From: Pseudomonas sp. NC02
GTDB taxonomy: Bacteria; Pseudomonadota; Gammaproteobacteria; Pseudomonadales; Pseudomonadaceae
Length of the DNA stretch: 64,000 bases
Reading direction: 5' to 3'
Assembly (NCBI RefSeq): GCF_002874965.1
Contig: NZ_CP025624.1
Span: 1,178,001-1,242,000, forward strand
Shown: in pieces, positions 27,338 to 38,624 of the stretch
Layout: each line of letters opens with the position of its first letter
How positions within the stretch are numbered: position 1 is the stretch's first letter
The notes under the pieces: model-generated
Told to the model about the DNA's origin: nothing
The model's database searches: none
Seen by the model: only the letters and a program-made list of their open reading frames with translations
Position numbers and translations under genes: made by a program

Positions 27338-28123
27338 ATGTTCGAGCGTTTGCGAGAAGATATCCAGAGTGTTTTCCACCGTGACCCGGCGGCGCGCAAC
27401 GCCTTTGAAGTGCTGACCTGCTACCCGGGCATGCACGCGATCTGGATCCATCGCCTGTCCGGCGCCTTGTGGGGCATGGGCTGGAAATGGCTGGCGCGGC
27501 TGGTGTCGAACTTCGGCCGTTGGTTGACCGGGATTGAGATTCATCCGGGCGCCAAGGTCGGTCGCCGCTTTTTTATCGACCACGGCATGGGCATCGTTAT
27601 TGGCGAGACCGCCGAGATTGGTGATGACGTGACCCTGTACCAGGGCGTGACCCTGGGTGGCACAACCTGGAACAAAGGCAAGCGCCACCCTACGCTGGAA
27701 GATGGCGTTGTAGTCGGGGCGGGCGCGAAGGTGCTCGGTCCGTTTACCGTGGGTGCGGGCGCCAAGGTCGGCTCCAATGCTGTGGTGACCAAGGCTGTAC
27801 CGCCTGGCGCAACGGTTGTCGGCATTCCGGGGCGGATCATCGTCAAGCCGGAAGTGGGTGATGAGCAGGAAGCCAAGCGCAAGGCCATGGCCGAGAAGAT
27901 CGGCTTCGATGCCTATGGCGTCAGCGAAGACATGCCTGACCCGGTAGCGCGTGCCATCGGTCAGTTGCTGGATCACCTGCAAGCGGTGGACGGCAAGCTG
28001 GACGGTATGTGCGGTGCCCTGAAAGACCTCGGCAGCAGCTACTGCGCCAAGGATCTGCCTGAGCTGCGCAAGGAGGACTTCGCCGAGATCAAGGACGAAA
28101 GTGCCGCCACCAAGGCTGGCTGA
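27338..28123 (+). CDS. cysE: Serine O-acetyltransferase
   Basis: 261 aa. It acetylates L-serine with acetyl-CoA to O-acetylserine, the first committed step of cysteine synthesis. The N-terminal part is helical. The left-handed beta-helix has repeated hexapeptides with the catalytic-type motif [20 protein letters not shown], then [20 protein letters not shown]. The start is 2 bp after the trmJ stop. Cysteine supply is the sulfur source for IscS encoded downstream. Confidence 0.95.
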   Translation: MFERLREDIQSVFHRDPAARNAFEVLTCYPGMHAIWIHRLSGALWGMGWKWLARLVSNFGRWLTGIEIHPGAKVGRRFFIDHGMGIVIGETAEIGDDVTLYQGVTLGGTTWNKGKRHPTLEDGVVVGAGAKVLGPFTVGAGAKVGSNAVVTKAVPPGATVVGIPGRIIVKPEVGDEQEAKRKAMAEKIGFDAYGVSEDMPDPVARAIGQLLDHLQAVDGKLDGMCGALKDLGSSYCAKDLPELRKEDFAEIKDESAATKAG

Positions 28124-28147
28124 AGTCTCGCAATCACTGCAAAACCC

Positions 28148-28239
28148 ATGTGGGAGCGGGCTTGCTCGCGAAAGCTGCGCGTCAGTCACCGAATATATTG
28201 ACTGAATCACCGCATTCGCGAGCAAGCCCGCTCCCACAT
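28148..28239. repeat. REP doublet (REPIN-like)
   Basis: Two perfectly inverted 25-nt arms (28148-28172 and 28215-28239), core GTGGGAGCGGGCTTGCTCGC, separated by 42 nt. The same core recurs at 51573-51640 and 63861-63954. It lies between cysE and iscR. Confidence 0.93.
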
Positions 28240-28334
28240 TTTGACCTTCATTAGCCCCGAATTCCCGCTTGGCCCTGTTCCCGCTGGTCCATCCCGTCCC
28301 GCCCTGCTATGATTCGCGCGCCCTTTTTACGGGT

Positions 28335-28384
28335 ATTCCTGACTAAAGTACTAGGTCTTATAGTTGACTTAAATACTCGGGAAT
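28335..28384 (+). promoter_or_regulatory. iscR promoter region with two type-1 IscR-like boxes
   Basis: Two adjacent 25-bp boxes share TGACTnAAnTACTnGG: one at 28335-28359 and a better one at 28360-28384. The second matches the type-1 IscR consensus at about 22 of 25 positions. TTGACT within the second box is a -35 candidate. They predict repression of the operon by holo-IscR. Confidence 0.75.
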
Positions 28385-28425
28385 CGCATACTTGCTCCCA
28401 TTCTGAAACACCTTGGTACTTGTCC

Positions 28426-28917
28426 ATGAGACTGACTACAAAAGGCCGATACGCGGTGACCGCCATGCTTGACCTGGCCTTGCACGCGCAAAATGGGCCG
28501 GTGTCCCTGGCCGATATCTCCGAGCGCCAAGGCATTTCCCTGTCCTACCTCGAGCAGTTGTTCGCCAAGTTGCGCCGCAGCAATCTGGTTTCCAGCGTTC
28601 GTGGTCCAGGCGGCGGCTATCAATTGTCCCGCGACATGCAGGGCATCCAGGTCGCCCAGGTGATCGACGCGGTGAACGAATCCGTCGATGCCACCAAATG
28701 CCAGGGCCTGGGTGATTGCCACGCAGGCGACACCTGCCTTACGCACCACTTGTGGTGTGACCTGAGCCTGCAGATCCATGAGTTTTTGAGTGGTATCAGC
28801 TTGGCTGATCTTGTGACTCGCCGTGAGGTGCAAGAAGTAGCCCAGCGTCAGGACCAGCGCCGTTGCAACACCAAGGCGCCGCGTCTGGACAAGATTGAAG
28901 CGTCCGCCGTCGAGTGA
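28426..28917 (+). CDS. iscR: Fe-S cluster-sensing regulator IscR
   Basis: A 163-aa Rrf2-family regulator. The winged helix spans residues 1-70 ([34 protein letters not shown]). The [2Fe-2S] ligands Cys92, Cys98 and Cys104 are at the same numbers as in E. coli. It represses the isc operon when it carries a cluster. The ATG at 28426 starts the conserved N-terminus; an open frame upstream would run through the promoter boxes. Confidence 0.97.
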   Translation: MRLTTKGRYAVTAMLDLALHAQNGPVSLADISERQGISLSYLEQLFAKLRRSNLVSSVRGPGGGYQLSRDMQGIQVAQVIDAVNESVDATKCQGLGDCHAGDTCLTHHLWCDLSLQIHEFLSGISLADLVTRREVQEVAQRQDQRRCNTKAPRLDKIEASAVE

Positions 28918-28967
28918 CAGCCGAAGAGCTAACGGCACGCCAGCCAGCCTGATTTAGGAGAAAGTCC

Positions 28968-30182
28968 ATGAAATTGCCGATTTACCTTGATTACTCAGCG
29001 ACCACCCCGGTTGATCCGCGTGTCGCGCAAAAGATGAGCGAATGCCTGCTGGTTGACGGGAACTTCGGTAACCCGGCGTCCCGTTCCCACGTTTTCGGCT
29101 GGAAAGCCGAAGAAGCAGTGGAAAACGCTCGTCGCCAGGTCGCTGACCTGGTGAATGCCGACCCACGTGAAATCGTCTGGACCTCCGGTGCCACCGAGTC
29201 CGACAACCTGGCAATCAAGGGTGCGGCGCATTTCTACGCGACCAAAGGCAAACACCTGATCACCACCAAGATTGAGCACAAGGCTGTCCTCGACACCATG
29301 CGCCAACTGGAGCGTGAAGGTTTTGAGGTTACCTACCTCGAGCCAACCACCGACGGTATCGTGACCCCTGCGATGATCGAAGCCGCGATGCGTGAAGACA
29401 CCATCCTGGTTTCCGTGATCCACGTGAACAATGAAATCGGCACCATCAACGACATCGCCGCCATCGGCGAGCTGACCCGCTCCAAGGGCGTGTTGCTGCA
29501 CGTCGACGCTGCGCAGTCCACCGGCAAGGTCGATATTGACCTGTCGAAACTGAAAGTCGACCTGATGTCGTTCTCTGCCCACAAGACCTACGGCCCTAAA
29601 GGCATTGGCGCGCTCTACGTGAGCCGCAAGCCTCGCGTACGTATCGAAGCCACCATGCACGGCGGCGGTCACGAGCGCGGCATGCGTTCGGGCACCCTGG
29701 CGACCCACCAGATCGTCGGCATCGGCGAAGCGTTCCGTGTGGCCAAGGAAGACATGGCTGCCGAAAACGTGCGCATCAAGGCCCTGAGCGATCGCTTCTA
29801 CAAGCAGGTCGAGCACCTTGAAGAGCTGTACATCAACGGCAGCATGACCGCCCGTGTACCGCACAACCTGAATTTGAGCTTCAACTACGTCGAAGGCGAG
29901 TCGCTGATCATGGCGCTCAAGGACCTGGCGGTTTCGTCCGGTTCGGCCTGCACCTCGGCTTCCCTTGAGCCGTCCTACGTCCTGCGCGCCCTGGGCCGCA
30001 ACGACGAACTGGCTCACAGCTCGATCCGCTTTACATTCGGCCGTTTCACCACCGAAGAAGAAGTCGACTACGCCGCGCAGAAAGTCTGCGAGGCCGTCAC
30101 CAAGCTGCGTACCTTGTCCCCGCTGTGGGACATGTACAAGGACGGTGTCGACATTTCCAAGATCGAGTGGGCGGCACACTAA
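28968..30182 (+). CDS. iscS: Cysteine desulfurase IscS
   Basis: A 404-aa PLP enzyme (same length as E. coli IscS) that takes sulfur from cysteine and passes it to IscU and tRNA-thiolation enzymes. The PLP lysine is Lys206 in [12 protein letters not shown], and the persulfide cysteine is Cys328 in [14 protein letters not shown]. The ribosome site TAGGAGA is clear. Second gene of iscR-S-U-A-hscB-hscA-fdx-iscX. Confidence 0.98.
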   Translation: MKLPIYLDYSATTPVDPRVAQKMSECLLVDGNFGNPASRSHVFGWKAEEAVENARRQVADLVNADPREIVWTSGATESDNLAIKGAAHFYATKGKHLITTKIEHKAVLDTMRQLEREGFEVTYLEPTTDGIVTPAMIEAAMREDTILVSVIHVNNEIGTINDIAAIGELTRSKGVLLHVDAAQSTGKVDIDLSKLKVDLMSFSAHKTYGPKGIGALYVSRKPRVRIEATMHGGGHERGMRSGTLATHQIVGIGEAFRVAKEDMAAENVRIKALSDRFYKQVEHLEELYINGSMTARVPHNLNLSFNYVEGESLIMALKDLAVSSGSACTSASLEPSYVLRALGRNDELAHSSIRFTFGRFTTEEEVDYAAQKVCEAVTKLRTLSPLWDMYKDGVDISKIEWAAH

Positions 30183-30284
30183 ATATAGAAGCCGCCACCC
30201 AAAAGGCTCTGTAAAGACGTGGCGGAAAACGCAGGCGTGTTTGCAGGGTTCCAGAGCGGCCCTGATGAGTGAGGATTCAGTACC

Positions 30285-30671
30285 ATGGCTTACAGCGAAA
30301 AGGTCATCGACCACTACGAAAACCCGCGCAACGTCGGCAAGATGAACGCGGAAGACCCTGATGTCGGCACCGGCATGGTCGGCGCTCCGGCGTGCGGCGA
30401 CGTTATGCGCCTGCAGATCAAGGTCAACGAAGCTGGCGTTATCGAAGACGCCAAGTTCAAGACCTACGGTTGCGGTTCGGCCATCGCCTCCAGCTCCCTG
30501 GCGACCGAATGGATGAAAGGCAAAACCCTGGATGAGGCTGTGACTATCAGCAACACCCAGCTGGCCGAAGAACTGGCCTTGCCGCCAGTGAAAATCCACT
30601 GCTCGGTACTCGCGGAAGACGCCATCAAGGCGGCCGTTCGCGACTACAAGCAGAAGAAAGGCTTGATCTAA
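30285..30671 (+). CDS. iscU: Fe-S cluster scaffold IscU
   Basis: 128 aa. The cluster ligands Cys37, Cys63 and Cys106 and the regulatory Asp39 are all present, and the HscA-binding LPPVK is at residues 99-103. It builds [2Fe-2S] clusters on sulfur from IscS. The 102-bp gap after iscS holds no gene. Confidence 0.98.
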   Translation: MAYSEKVIDHYENPRNVGKMNAEDPDVGTGMVGAPACGDVMRLQIKVNEAGVIEDAKFKTYGCGSAIASSSLATEWMKGKTLDEAVTISNTQLAEELALPPVKIHCSVLAEDAIKAAVRDYKQKKGLI

Positions 30672-30699
30672 GCAATTTGGCGACGAGTAAGGAGTCACG

Positions 30700-31023
30700 A
30701 TGGCTATCAGCATGACAGAAGCGGCTGCGCAGCACATTCGCCGCTCCCTGAATGGGCGCGGTAAAGGTGAGGGGATTCGTCTGGGTGTTCGCACCACGGG
30801 CTGTTCCGGCCTTGCCTACGTGCTGGAGTTTGTCGACGAGGTGGTCGAGGAAGATCAGGTGTTCGAGAGTCACGGCGAAAAGGTGATCATCGACCCGAAA
30901 AGCCTGACCTACCTGGACGGCACCGAACTCGATTTCGTCAAGGAAGGGTTGAACGAAGGCTTCAAGTTCAACAACCCCAACGTACGCGGTGAATGTGGCT
31001 GCGGCGAAAGCTTCAACATCTGA
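30700..31023 (+). CDS. iscA: Fe-S assembly protein IscA
   Basis: A 107-aa A-type carrier with the three conserved cysteines Cys35, Cys99 and Cys101 (GECGCGESF). It helps deliver iron or assembled clusters. It lies 28 bp downstream of iscU. Confidence 0.97.
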   Translation: MAISMTEAAAQHIRRSLNGRGKGEGIRLGVRTTGCSGLAYVLEFVDEVVEEDQVFESHGEKVIIDPKSLTYLDGTELDFVKEGLNEGFKFNNPNVRGECGCGESFNI

Positions 31024-31031
31024 GGCTGATT

Positions 31032-31553
31032 GTGGGTACTCCTTGTCATTTCGCTTTGTTCGAGCTGCAGCCGAGTTTTCGACTGGACCTTGAACAGCTT
31101 GCCACGCGCTACCGTGAACTGGCGCGTGGGGTGCATCCGGACCGCTTCGCTGACGCTTCCGAGCGTGAGCAACGCCTGGCGCTGGAGCAATCAGCCAGCC
31201 TCAACGAAGCCTATCAGACGCTCAAGAACCCTCCCAAACGCGCGCGCTACCTGCTCGCCATGGGCGGTCGCGAGCTGCCGCTTGAAGTCACGGTCCAGGA
31301 CCCTGATTTCCTGATGCAGCAGATGCAATGGCGCGAGGAGCTTGAAGAACTGCAGGACGAGGCTGATCTGGCCGGTGTCGCAGTGTTCAAGCGCCGTCTG
31401 AAAGTGGCCCAGGATGAACTCAACGAAAGCTTCGCAGCCTGTTGGGATGATGCGGCGCAACGTGAACAGGCCGAACGCCTGATGCGGCGCATGCAGTTCC
31501 TCGACAAGCTCACCTACGAAGTGCGCCAGTTAGAAGAGCGCCTCGACGATTAA
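31032..31553 (+). CDS. hscB: J-domain co-chaperone HscB
   Basis: 173 aa. The J-domain has the HPD triad at residues 35-37 ([11 protein letters not shown]), and the C-terminal three-helix domain that binds IscU ends in [18 protein letters not shown]. The start is a GTG 8 bp after iscA; translation from it gives the family's [14 protein letters not shown] opening. An upstream in-frame start would lie inside iscA. Confidence 0.95.
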   Translation: MGTPCHFALFELQPSFRLDLEQLATRYRELARGVHPDRFADASEREQRLALEQSASLNEAYQTLKNPPKRARYLLAMGGRELPLEVTVQDPDFLMQQMQWREELEELQDEADLAGVAVFKRRLKVAQDELNESFAACWDDAAQREQAERLMRRMQFLDKLTYEVRQLEERLDD

Positions 31554-31604
31554 CCCAGTGCCGCCCAGGTTGCACGCCTGATATACAGATAAGTCCTGAT
31601 TACC

Positions 31605-33467
31605 ATGGCCCTACTGCAGATCGCCGAACCCGGTCAAAGTCCTCAACCGCACCAGCGTCGTCTGGCGGTCGGGATTGACTTGGGCACTACCAATTCGCTG
31701 GTCGCTGCATTGCGCAGCGGTCTTTCCGAGCCGCTGCCCGACGCGGATGGCCAGGTCATCCTGCCGTCTGCCGTGCGTTATCACGCTGACCGCACCGAAG
31801 TGGGCGAGTCGGCCAAGCTGGCGGCGTCTACCGATCCTTTGAATACCGTGCTGTCGGTCAAGCGCTTGATGGGTCGTGGTTTGTCCGACGTCAAGCAGCT
31901 GGGCGACCAGCTTCCCTACCGCTTTGTCGGCGGCGAATCACATATGCCGTTCATCGACACGATCCAGGGCCCGAAAAGCCCGGTGGAAGTGTCGGCCGAT
32001 ATCCTCAAGGTCTTGCGCCAGCGCGCCGAAACCACCTTGGGTGGCGAACTGGTAGGTGCGGTGATTACTGTTCCTGCATATTTCGATGACGCTCAGCGCC
32101 AGGCCACCAAGGATGCGGCGAAACTTGCCGGCCTGAACGTGCTGCGCCTGCTCAACGAGCCGACCGCAGCCGCTGTGGCTTACGGCCTGGATCAGCACGC
32201 CGAAGGCCTGGTGGCTATTTACGACCTGGGCGGCGGTACCTTTGATATTTCGATCCTGCGCCTGACCGGCGGTGTCTTCGAAGTGCTGGCTACCGGTGGC
32301 GATACCGCCCTGGGTGGCGATGACTTCGATCACGCCATTGCTGGCTGGATCATCACCAGCGCCGGCTTGTCTGCCGACCTGGACCCGGGTGCGCAACGTA
32401 ATTTGCTGCAAACTGCCTGTGCCGCCAAAGAAGCGCTGACTGATGCTGCGTCGGTTGAAGTTTCCTACGGTAGCTGGTCGGCTCAACTGACCCGCGAAGC
32501 GTTCGATTCGTTGATCGAACCGATGGTCGCCCGCAGCCTGAAAGCCTGCCGCCGCGCCGTGCGTGATTCCGGTGTCGAGCTGGAAGACGTGGTCGCCGTG
32601 GTCATGGTGGGTGGTTCGACCCGCGTGCCGCGTGTTCGTGAGGCGGTCGCTGAAGCCTTCGGCCGTCAGCCGCTGACTGAAATCGACCCGGATCAAGTGG
32701 TGGCTATCGGTGCCGCGATCCAGGCCGATACCCTCGCCGGTAACAAGCGTGATGGTGGCGAACTGCTTCTGCTTGACGTGATCCCGTTGTCCCTGGGGCT
32801 GGAAACCATGGGCGGCCTGATGGAGAAGGTGATTCCACGCAACACCACCATCCCCGTTGCCCGCGCCCAGGACTTCACCACGTACAAAGATGGCCAGACG
32901 GCCATGATGATTCACGTGCTGCAAGGCGAGCGTGAGCTGATCAGCGACTGCCGTTCCCTGGCGCGCTTCGAATTGCGCGGCATTCCTGCGATGGTGGCTG
33001 GTGCGGCGAAGATTCGCGTGACCTTCCAGGTCGACGCCGACGGCTTGCTCAGCGTTGCCGCTCGCGAACTGGCCTCCGGCGTTGAAGCCAGCATCCAGGT
33101 CAAGCCGTCCTACGGCCTGACCGACGGTGAAATCGCCAAGATGCTCAAGGATTCGTTCCAGTACGCCGGTGACGACAAGGTCGCCCGCGTGCTGCGTGAG
33201 CAGCAAGTCGACGCCCAGCGCCTGCTCGAAGCGGTGCAGGGCGCCCTGGAAGCTGACGGCGAACGTCTGCTGGATGCCGAAGAGCGCATGGTCATCGACC
33301 TGCAAATGCAGGAACTGGCTGAATTGATGAAAGGCACCGATGGTTACGCCATCGAGCAACAGACCAAGCGCCTGTCGCAAGTGACCGATGCCTTTGCCGC
33401 CCGTCGTATGGACCAGACGGTAAAAGCCGCCCTGGCGGGCCGCAACTTGAATGAACTTGAGGATTAA
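31605..33467 (+). CDS. hscA: Hsp70-type chaperone HscA
   Basis: 620 aa, the Hsp70 dedicated to IscU. ATPase-domain signatures are [30 protein letters not shown] and [17 protein letters not shown]. The substrate-binding domain follows from about residue 395. It is stimulated by HscB and promotes cluster transfer. Confidence 0.97.
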   Translation: MALLQIAEPGQSPQPHQRRLAVGIDLGTTNSLVAALRSGLSEPLPDADGQVILPSAVRYHADRTEVGESAKLAASTDPLNTVLSVKRLMGRGLSDVKQLGDQLPYRFVGGESHMPFIDTIQGPKSPVEVSADILKVLRQRAETTLGGELVGAVITVPAYFDDAQRQATKDAAKLAGLNVLRLLNEPTAAAVAYGLDQHAEGLVAIYDLGGGTFDISILRLTGGVFEVLATGGDTALGGDDFDHAIAGWIITSAGLSADLDPGAQRNLLQTACAAKEALTDAASVEVSYGSWSAQLTREAFDSLIEPMVARSLKACRRAVRDSGVELEDVVAVVMVGGSTRVPRVREAVAEAFGRQPLTEIDPDQVVAIGAAIQADTLAGNKRDGGELLLLDVIPLSLGLETMGGLMEKVIPRNTTIPVARAQDFTTYKDGQTAMMIHVLQGERELISDCRSLARFELRGIPAMVAGAAKIRVTFQVDADGLLSVAARELASGVEASIQVKPSYGLTDGEIAKMLKDSFQYAGDDKVARVLREQQVDAQRLLEAVQGALEADGERLLDAEERMVIDLQMQELAELMKGTDGYAIEQQTKRLSQVTDAFAARRMDQTVKAALAGRNLNELED

Positions 33468-33470
33468 CTG

Positions 33471-33812
33471 ATGCCGCAGATCATTTTTCTGCCACACGCC
33501 GAGCATTGCCCGGACGGTATGGTTGTGGAGGCTGAGACCGGCAAGTCCATTCTCGAAGTCGCTCACGATAACCACATCGAGATCGAAAGCGCCTGCGGCG
33601 GCGTTAACGCCTGTACCACGTGCCATTGCATCATCCGCGAAGGTTTCAATAGCCTGGAAGAGGCTGATGAGCTGGAAGAGGACTATCTTGATAGGGCGTG
33701 GGGCCTTGAGCCGACGTCGCGATTGAGCTGTCAGGCAAAAGTGGGAACAGAAGACCTCACCGTCGAGATTCCGAAGTATTCGCTCAACCATGCCGCCGAA
33801 GCGCCGCATTGA
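33471..33812 (+). CDS. fdx: [2Fe-2S] ferredoxin, ISC type
   Basis: 113 aa with cluster ligands Cys42, Cys48, Cys51 and Cys87 (ACGGVNACTTCHC, LSCQAK). It donates electrons to cluster assembly. It starts 3 bp after hscA. Confidence 0.97.
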   Translation: MPQIIFLPHAEHCPDGMVVEAETGKSILEVAHDNHIEIESACGGVNACTTCHCIIREGFNSLEEADELEEDYLDRAWGLEPTSRLSCQAKVGTEDLTVEIPKYSLNHAAEAPH

Positions 33813-33826
33813 TTCAAGGAAATGTC

Positions 33827-34027
33827 ATGAGCCTGAAATGGGTTGATGTACAAGAAATCGCTATACAACTTGCTGAAGCTCACCCGGATGTCGATCCTCT
33901 GTCGGTGAACTTCGTCAAGTTGCGCAACCTGGTGATGCAGCTGCCGGAATTTGACGACATCCCGGATCGGGGTGGCGAAAAGGTTCTTGAGGCGATACAA
34001 GGCCTGTGGATCGAAGAAGCAGACTGA
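33827..34027 (+). CDS. iscX: Fe-S assembly modulator IscX
   Basis: A 66-aa acidic protein matching IscX/YfhJ (LKWVDVQEIAIQLAEAHPDV, then NLVMQLPEFDD). It binds IscS and tunes the rate of cluster assembly. The ATG at 33827 is preferred to an upstream TTG that overlaps the fdx end. Confidence 0.93.
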   Translation: MSLKWVDVQEIAIQLAEAHPDVDPLSVNFVKLRNLVMQLPEFDDIPDRGGEKVLEAIQGLWIEEAD

Positions 34028-34060
34028 ATCGCCTTTTTACGCAGTTAGGCAATACCCAAG

Positions 34061-34083
34061 AACCCGCGTATAATTCGCGGGTT
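34061..34083 (+). terminator. Hairpin after iscX, overlapping an ndk -10 box
   Basis: AACCCGCG/CGCGGGTT forms an 8-bp stem followed by TAATTTTT, a reasonable terminator. The loop contains TATAAT (34069-34074), and TTAGGC lies 18 bp upstream. The same sequence may therefore also carry the ndk promoter. Confidence 0.65.
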
Positions 34084-34119
34084 TAATTTTTCGCAAATTA
34101 CCGTTTCTGGAGTTACACC

Positions 34120-34545
34120 ATGGCTGTTCAACGTACTTTCTCCATCATCAAGCCTGACGCTGTTGCAAAAAACGTCATCGGCGAGATCACCACTCGTTTC
34201 GAAAAAGCCGGCCTGAAGGTTGTAGCTTCGAAACTCAAGCAACTGTCCAAGGCTGAAGCTGAAGGCTTCTACGCTGAGCACAGCGCTCGTGGTTTCTTCG
34301 GCGACCTGGTTGCCTTCATGATCTCCGGCCCTGTTGTTGTTCAGGTTCTGGAAGGCGAAAACGCTATCGCTCTGAACCGTGAGCTGATGGGCGCTACCAA
34401 CCCTAAAGAAGCTGCTGCCGGCACCATCCGTGCTGACTTCGCTGAATCGATCGACGCCAACGCCGTTCACGGTTCGGACTCCGAAGCCGCTGCTGCCCGC
34501 GAAATCTCGTACTTTTTCGCTGCTACTGAAGTAACCGCTCGCTAA
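34120..34545 (+). CDS. ndk: Nucleoside diphosphate kinase
   Basis: 141 aa with active-site His117 in NAVHGSDS and the N-terminal [14 protein letters not shown]. It balances NTP pools by phosphate transfer. The ribosome site is GGAG. The codon bias is strong (GCT, CGT), as in highly expressed genes. Confidence 0.98.
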   Translation: MAVQRTFSIIKPDAVAKNVIGEITTRFEKAGLKVVASKLKQLSKAEAEGFYAEHSARGFFGDLVAFMISGPVVVQVLEGENAIALNRELMGATNPKEAAAGTIRADFAESIDANAVHGSDSEAAAAREISYFFAATEVTAR

Positions 34546-34575
34546 GCATTGGCTTAAAAGAGCGAAGGTGAATCC

Positions 34576-35724
34576 ATGACTACATTGACTGCAAAAACCA
34601 ACCTGCTGGGTCTGACTCAACAGGAAATGGAAAAATTCTTCGACTCAATCGGGGAGAAGCGTTTTCGTGCCGCTCAGGTAATGAAGTGGATTCACCATCT
34701 TGGCGTCGATGATTTCGACGCCATGACGAACGTCAGCAAGGCCCTGCGCGACAAGCTCAAGGCCATTGCCGAAGTTCGCGGGCCCGAAGTGGTCAGCGAG
34801 GACATTTCCACCGATGGCACCCGTAAGTGGGTGGTGCGCGTGGCGTCCGGCAGCTGCGTCGAGACCGTGTACATTCCCCAGGGCAAGCGCGGCACTCTGT
34901 GCGTTTCGTCCCAGGCGGGCTGTGCCCTGGATTGCAGTTTCTGCTCCACCGGCAAGCAAGGTTTCAACAGCAACCTCACCGCCGCCGAAGTCATCGGCCA
35001 GGTGTGGATTGCCAATAAATCGTTCGGCAGCATCCCGGCGACCGCCGACCGTGCCATCACCAACGTGGTGATGATGGGCATGGGCGAGCCGCTGCTGAAC
35101 TTCGACAACGTTGTTGCGGCCATGCACCTGATGATGGACGACCTGGGCTACGGCATCTCCAAGCGCCGCGTGACCCTGTCGACCTCCGGCGTGGTACCGA
35201 TGATCGATGAGCTGGCCAAGCACATCGACGTCTCCCTGGCGTTGTCGCTGCACGCACCGAATGACGCATTGCGTAACCAATTGGTGCCGATCAACAAGAA
35301 GTATCCGCTTAAGATGCTGCTCGAATCTTGCCAGCGCTACATGGCGACCTTGGGCGAAAAGCGTGTGTTGACCATTGAGTACACCATGCTCAAGGACATC
35401 AACGACAAGGTCGAGCACGCGGTCGAGATGATCGAGTTGCTCAAGAACGTACCGTGCAAGATCAACCTGATTCCGTTTAACCCGTTTCCCCATTCTGGCT
35501 ATGAGCGGCCGAGCAACAACGCCATCCGCCGTTTCCAGGATCAACTGCACCATGCAGGCTTCAACGTCACCGTGCGCACCACCCGCGGCGAAGACATCGA
35601 TGCGGCATGTGGCCAATTGGTAGGACAGGTGCTGGATCGCACCCGTCGCAGCGAACGTTATATCGCCGTGCGTGAATTGAGTGCCGCCGACGATATGCCG
35701 CAAAGCGCCGCGACTCGAACCTGA
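34576..35724 (+). CDS. rlmN: 23S rRNA/tRNA (adenine-C2)-methyltransferase RlmN
   Basis: A 382-aa radical-SAM enzyme that methylates A2503 of 23S rRNA and A37 of some tRNAs. The 4Fe-4S motif CALDCSFC has Cys116, Cys120 and Cys123, and a C-terminal catalytic cysteine is seen in DAACGQL. It lies 30 bp after ndk. Confidence 0.97.
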   Translation: MTTLTAKTNLLGLTQQEMEKFFDSIGEKRFRAAQVMKWIHHLGVDDFDAMTNVSKALRDKLKAIAEVRGPEVVSEDISTDGTRKWVVRVASGSCVETVYIPQGKRGTLCVSSQAGCALDCSFCSTGKQGFNSNLTAAEVIGQVWIANKSFGSIPATADRAITNVVMMGMGEPLLNFDNVVAAMHLMMDDLGYGISKRRVTLSTSGVVPMIDELAKHIDVSLALSLHAPNDALRNQLVPINKKYPLKMLLESCQRYMATLGEKRVLTIEYTMLKDINDKVEHAVEMIELLKNVPCKINLIPFNPFPHSGYERPSNNAIRRFQDQLHHAGFNVTVRTTRGEDIDAACGQLVGQVLDRTRRSERYIAVRELSAADDMPQSAATRT

Positions 35725-35736
35725 GAGAGGATCTCT

Positions 35737-36495
35737 ATGCCCTTGCGCCTTGCGCTGCTTTTGCTTGTTGCCAGCCTCGCGGCTGGCTGTGTTTCATCGG
35801 GCCATGACAGCCCGTTGCAAACCGGCAAGGGCCGTGACGAAGCGCGCGCTGCCTATGTGCAGCTGGGCTTGGGGTACTTGCAGCAAGGGATGACCGAACA
35901 CGCCAAGGTGCCGCTGAAGAAGGCCCTTGAGCTGGATGGCAGCGACGCCGACGCCAATGCTGCGTTGGCCTTGGTGTTCCAGGCCCAGGCCGAGCCCGAG
36001 CTGGCCGATCAATATTTCCACAAGGCCCTGGCCACACGCCCTGGCGACCCAAGACTGCTGAATAACTACGGCAGTTTTTTGTTTGCGCAGAAACGTTATG
36101 CCCAGGCATCCGAATATTTCCAGCAGGCTGCGGCCGATACCCTCTATCCTGAGCGTTCGCGGATTTTCGAGAACCTGGGGGTGACCTCAATGCTTCTCGG
36201 CCAGCGCGACACCGCACGCCAGCAACTGGAAAAAGCCCTGCACCTGAACCAGCGCCAGCCACGGGCCTTGCTCGAAATGGCTGAGTTGTCCTTCGAAGAC
36301 AGGCATTATGTGCCGGCACGTGACTATTACGAGCGTTTTAGCCTGCTGAGCGGGCAAAATGCACGTAGTCTATTGCTCGGTGTGCGCCTGGCGACGGTTC
36401 ATGAAGAACGCGACAAGGCCGCACGTTTTGGCCAGCAACTCGAACGACTCTATCCCGGTACGCCGGAATATCAGCAATACCTGTCGGAGCAATGA
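35737..36495 (+). CDS. pilW: Type IV pilus biogenesis lipoprotein PilW/PilF
   Basis: 252 aa with a lipoprotein signal (LLVASLAAGC, lipid-modified Cys18), followed by about six TPR repeats. PilF (called PilW in Neisseria) is the pilotin that places the PilQ secretin in the outer membrane. It sits in the usual spot between rlmN and rodZ. The stop overlaps the next start. Confidence 0.93.
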   Translation: MPLRLALLLLVASLAAGCVSSGHDSPLQTGKGRDEARAAYVQLGLGYLQQGMTEHAKVPLKKALELDGSDADANAALALVFQAQAEPELADQYFHKALATRPGDPRLLNNYGSFLFAQKRYAQASEYFQQAAADTLYPERSRIFENLGVTSMLLGQRDTARQQLEKALHLNQRQPRALLEMAELSFEDRHYVPARDYYERFSLLSGQNARSLLLGVRLATVHEERDKAARFGQQLERLYPGTPEYQQYLSEQ

Positions 36496-37487
36496 TGAAA
36501 GCGGCGCACCCGGAAGTTGTAGCAGCTAATCGTGGAAACCCAGGCGAGACCTTGCGTCAGGCCCGCGAAAGCAATGGTTGGTCGCTGGCAGAAGTGGCCC
36601 TCAAGCTCAATTTGACCACGACTTCATTGGGCAACCTTGAAGCTGGCGCATTCGACAAGCTGCCAGGGCACACCTTTGCCCGCGGCTATATCCGCGCCTA
36701 CGCCAAGTTGCTGGGTATCGACCAGGCTGCATTGGTCCAGGAGTTCGACCAAATCACCGGTACCGATTCCCAGGGCAGCAATGTCCATGGTCTTGGCCGC
36801 ATTGAAGAGCCTGTGCGGGTTTCCCACACCATTTTGCGCATTGTCAGCCTGTTGCTGCTCATCGCCGTGATCGGCGGTGGTTTTGTATGGTGGCAGGATC
36901 AGACCGCTCAGCGTGGCAAGGACTTGTCCAGCAACGCCATGGAGCACGTCGAAGTCGAAAGCGCCGACGGCACCACCCAGATTCATCCGTTGGATGAGCC
37001 GGAAGACCAGGCCGTGGCCCAGGGTCAGGCGGCGCCTGAGGCAGAGCCAAGCGCCGAGCAGCCTGCGCCCGAAGCAGGTACTGCCGCCGCAGTGGCACCC
37101 GTCGCACCCGCTCCAGCGGTTGCAGTGACGCCTGCTGCTCCAGCTCATACGCCAGCAACGCCAGCAGTACCGGCGCAGGCTCCGGCAACAACGGCTCCCG
37201 TCGCCCCGGCGATTTCCGCGCCAACCACCCCGGTACTGATCGCCGGTGATGGCCGAGTACAAATTACCTACGTCGCTGACTGCTGGACGCAAGTCTCCGA
37301 TGGCAACGGCAAGGTGCTGTTCAGTGGTCTGAAGCGTAAGGGAGATACACTTGACCAGGGCGGCAAGCCTCCTTTGACGCTGCGTCTGGGCTTTGCCCGT
37401 GGCGCGCAAGTGGCCTACAACGGCCAGCCTGTGGACGTGGCGCCGTTCACCAGTGGCGAGACTGCTCGCCTCAAGTTGGGACAATAA
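36492..37487 (+). CDS. rodZ: RodZ-like membrane HTH protein
   Basis: 331 aa. The cytosolic HTH_25-type domain covers about residues 17-90 ([33 protein letters not shown]). A transmembrane helix spans about residues 112-132. An Ala/Pro-rich periplasmic linker (about 170-250) leads to a C-terminal DUF4115 beta domain. RodZ links MreB to the cell-wall machinery. It overlaps pilW; a second ATG lies 3 bp further on. Confidence 0.9.
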   Translation: MMKAAHPEVVAANRGNPGETLRQARESNGWSLAEVALKLNLTTTSLGNLEAGAFDKLPGHTFARGYIRAYAKLLGIDQAALVQEFDQITGTDSQGSNVHGLGRIEEPVRVSHTILRIVSLLLLIAVIGGGFVWWQDQTAQRGKDLSSNAMEHVEVESADGTTQIHPLDEPEDQAVAQGQAAPEAEPSAEQPAPEAGTAAAVAPVAPAPAVAVTPAAPAHTPATPAVPAQAPATTAPVAPAISAPTTPVLIAGDGRVQITYVADCWTQVSDGNGKVLFSGLKRKGDTLDQGGKPPLTLRLGFARGAQVAYNGQPVDVAPFTSGETARLKLGQ

Positions 37488-37491
37488 AGTC

Positions 37492-38601
37492 ATGCACGGC
37501 GAATCTCCAATCAAACGTCGCGTATCGCGCAAGATCTGGGTCGGCTCGGTGCCGGTGGGCGGCGATGCCCCCATCGCAGTACAAAGCATGACCAACAGCG
37601 ACACCAATGATGTGGCGGCCACTGTCGCCCAGATCAACCGCCTGGAAGCGGCGGGCGTCGACATCGTGCGTGTATCCGTACCGGATATGGACGCTGCCGA
37701 AGCCTTTGGCCGCATCAAGCAACTGGTCAAGGTGCCGCTGGTCGCCGATATCCACTTCGACTACAAGATCGCGTTGCGCGTGGCCGAGTTGGGCGTCGAT
37801 TGCCTGCGGATCAACCCGGGCAACATCGGTCGTGAAGACCGGGTTCGCGCCGTGGTGGATGCCGCCCGTGATCGCGGGATTCCAATTCGCATCGGCGTCA
37901 ACGCCGGCTCCCTGGAAAAAGACCTGCAAAAGAAATACGGCGAGCCGACGCCGGCCGCACTGGTCGAGTCCGCGCTGCGCCACGTTGAACACCTCGAACG
38001 CCTGAATTTCCAGGACTTCAAGGTCAGCGTAAAGGCTTCCGACGTGTTCATGGCGGTAGAAGCGTACCGCCTGCTGGCCAAGGAAATCGTCCAGCCGCTG
38101 CACCTGGGTATCACCGAAGCCGGCGGTTTACGCTCAGGCACAGTGAAATCTGCGGTGGGTCTCGGTATGCTGCTGGCCGACGGGATTGGCGATACTATTC
38201 GCATCTCCCTCGCGGCAGACCCGGTAGAGGAAGTGAAAGTCGGTTACGACATTCTCAAATCCCTGCATTTGCGTTCCCGTGGCATCAACTTCATTGCCTG
38301 CCCGAGCTGCTCGCGGCAGAACTTCGACGTGGTGAAAACCATGAACGAACTGGAAGTACGCCTCGAAGACCTGCTGGTGCCGCTGGATGTCGCGGTGATC
38401 GGCTGTGTGGTCAACGGGCCGGGTGAGGCCAAAGAGGCCCATGTGGGCCTGACCGGTGGTACGCCAAACCTGATTTACATCGACGGTAAGCCGTCGCAGA
38501 AATTGACGAATGACAATCTGGTGGATGAGCTGGAACGGCTGATCCGCCAGAAAGCGGCCGAAAAGGTCGAAGCTGACGCAGCGGTTATCGCGCGCGGCTG
38601 A
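37492..38601 (+). CDS. ispG: 4-hydroxy-3-methylbut-2-enyl diphosphate synthase
   Basis: A 369-aa Fe-S enzyme of the MEP isoprenoid pathway. It has a TIM-barrel part ([30 protein letters not shown]) and the cluster motif [10 protein letters not shown], with a further Cys in [13 protein letters not shown] 37492 begins the conserved N-terminus and lies 4 bp after the rodZ stop. Confidence 0.97.
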   Translation: MHGESPIKRRVSRKIWVGSVPVGGDAPIAVQSMTNSDTNDVAATVAQINRLEAAGVDIVRVSVPDMDAAEAFGRIKQLVKVPLVADIHFDYKIALRVAELGVDCLRINPGNIGREDRVRAVVDAARDRGIPIRIGVNAGSLEKDLQKKYGEPTPAALVESALRHVEHLERLNFQDFKVSVKASDVFMAVEAYRLLAKEIVQPLHLGITEAGGLRSGTVKSAVGLGMLLADGIGDTIRISLAADPVEEVKVGYDILKSLHLRSRGINFIACPSCSRQNFDVVKTMNELEVRLEDLLVPLDVAVIGCVVNGPGEAKEAHVGLTGGTPNLIYIDGKPSQKLTNDNLVDELERLIRQKAAEKVEADAAVIARG

Positions 38602-38624
38602 TCGAACGAATTTAAGGATTTGAT

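Noticed and set aside
28995..30797. 600-codon open frame antisense to iscS and iscU
   Set aside because: It runs across two certain genes and their gap and shows no family features.
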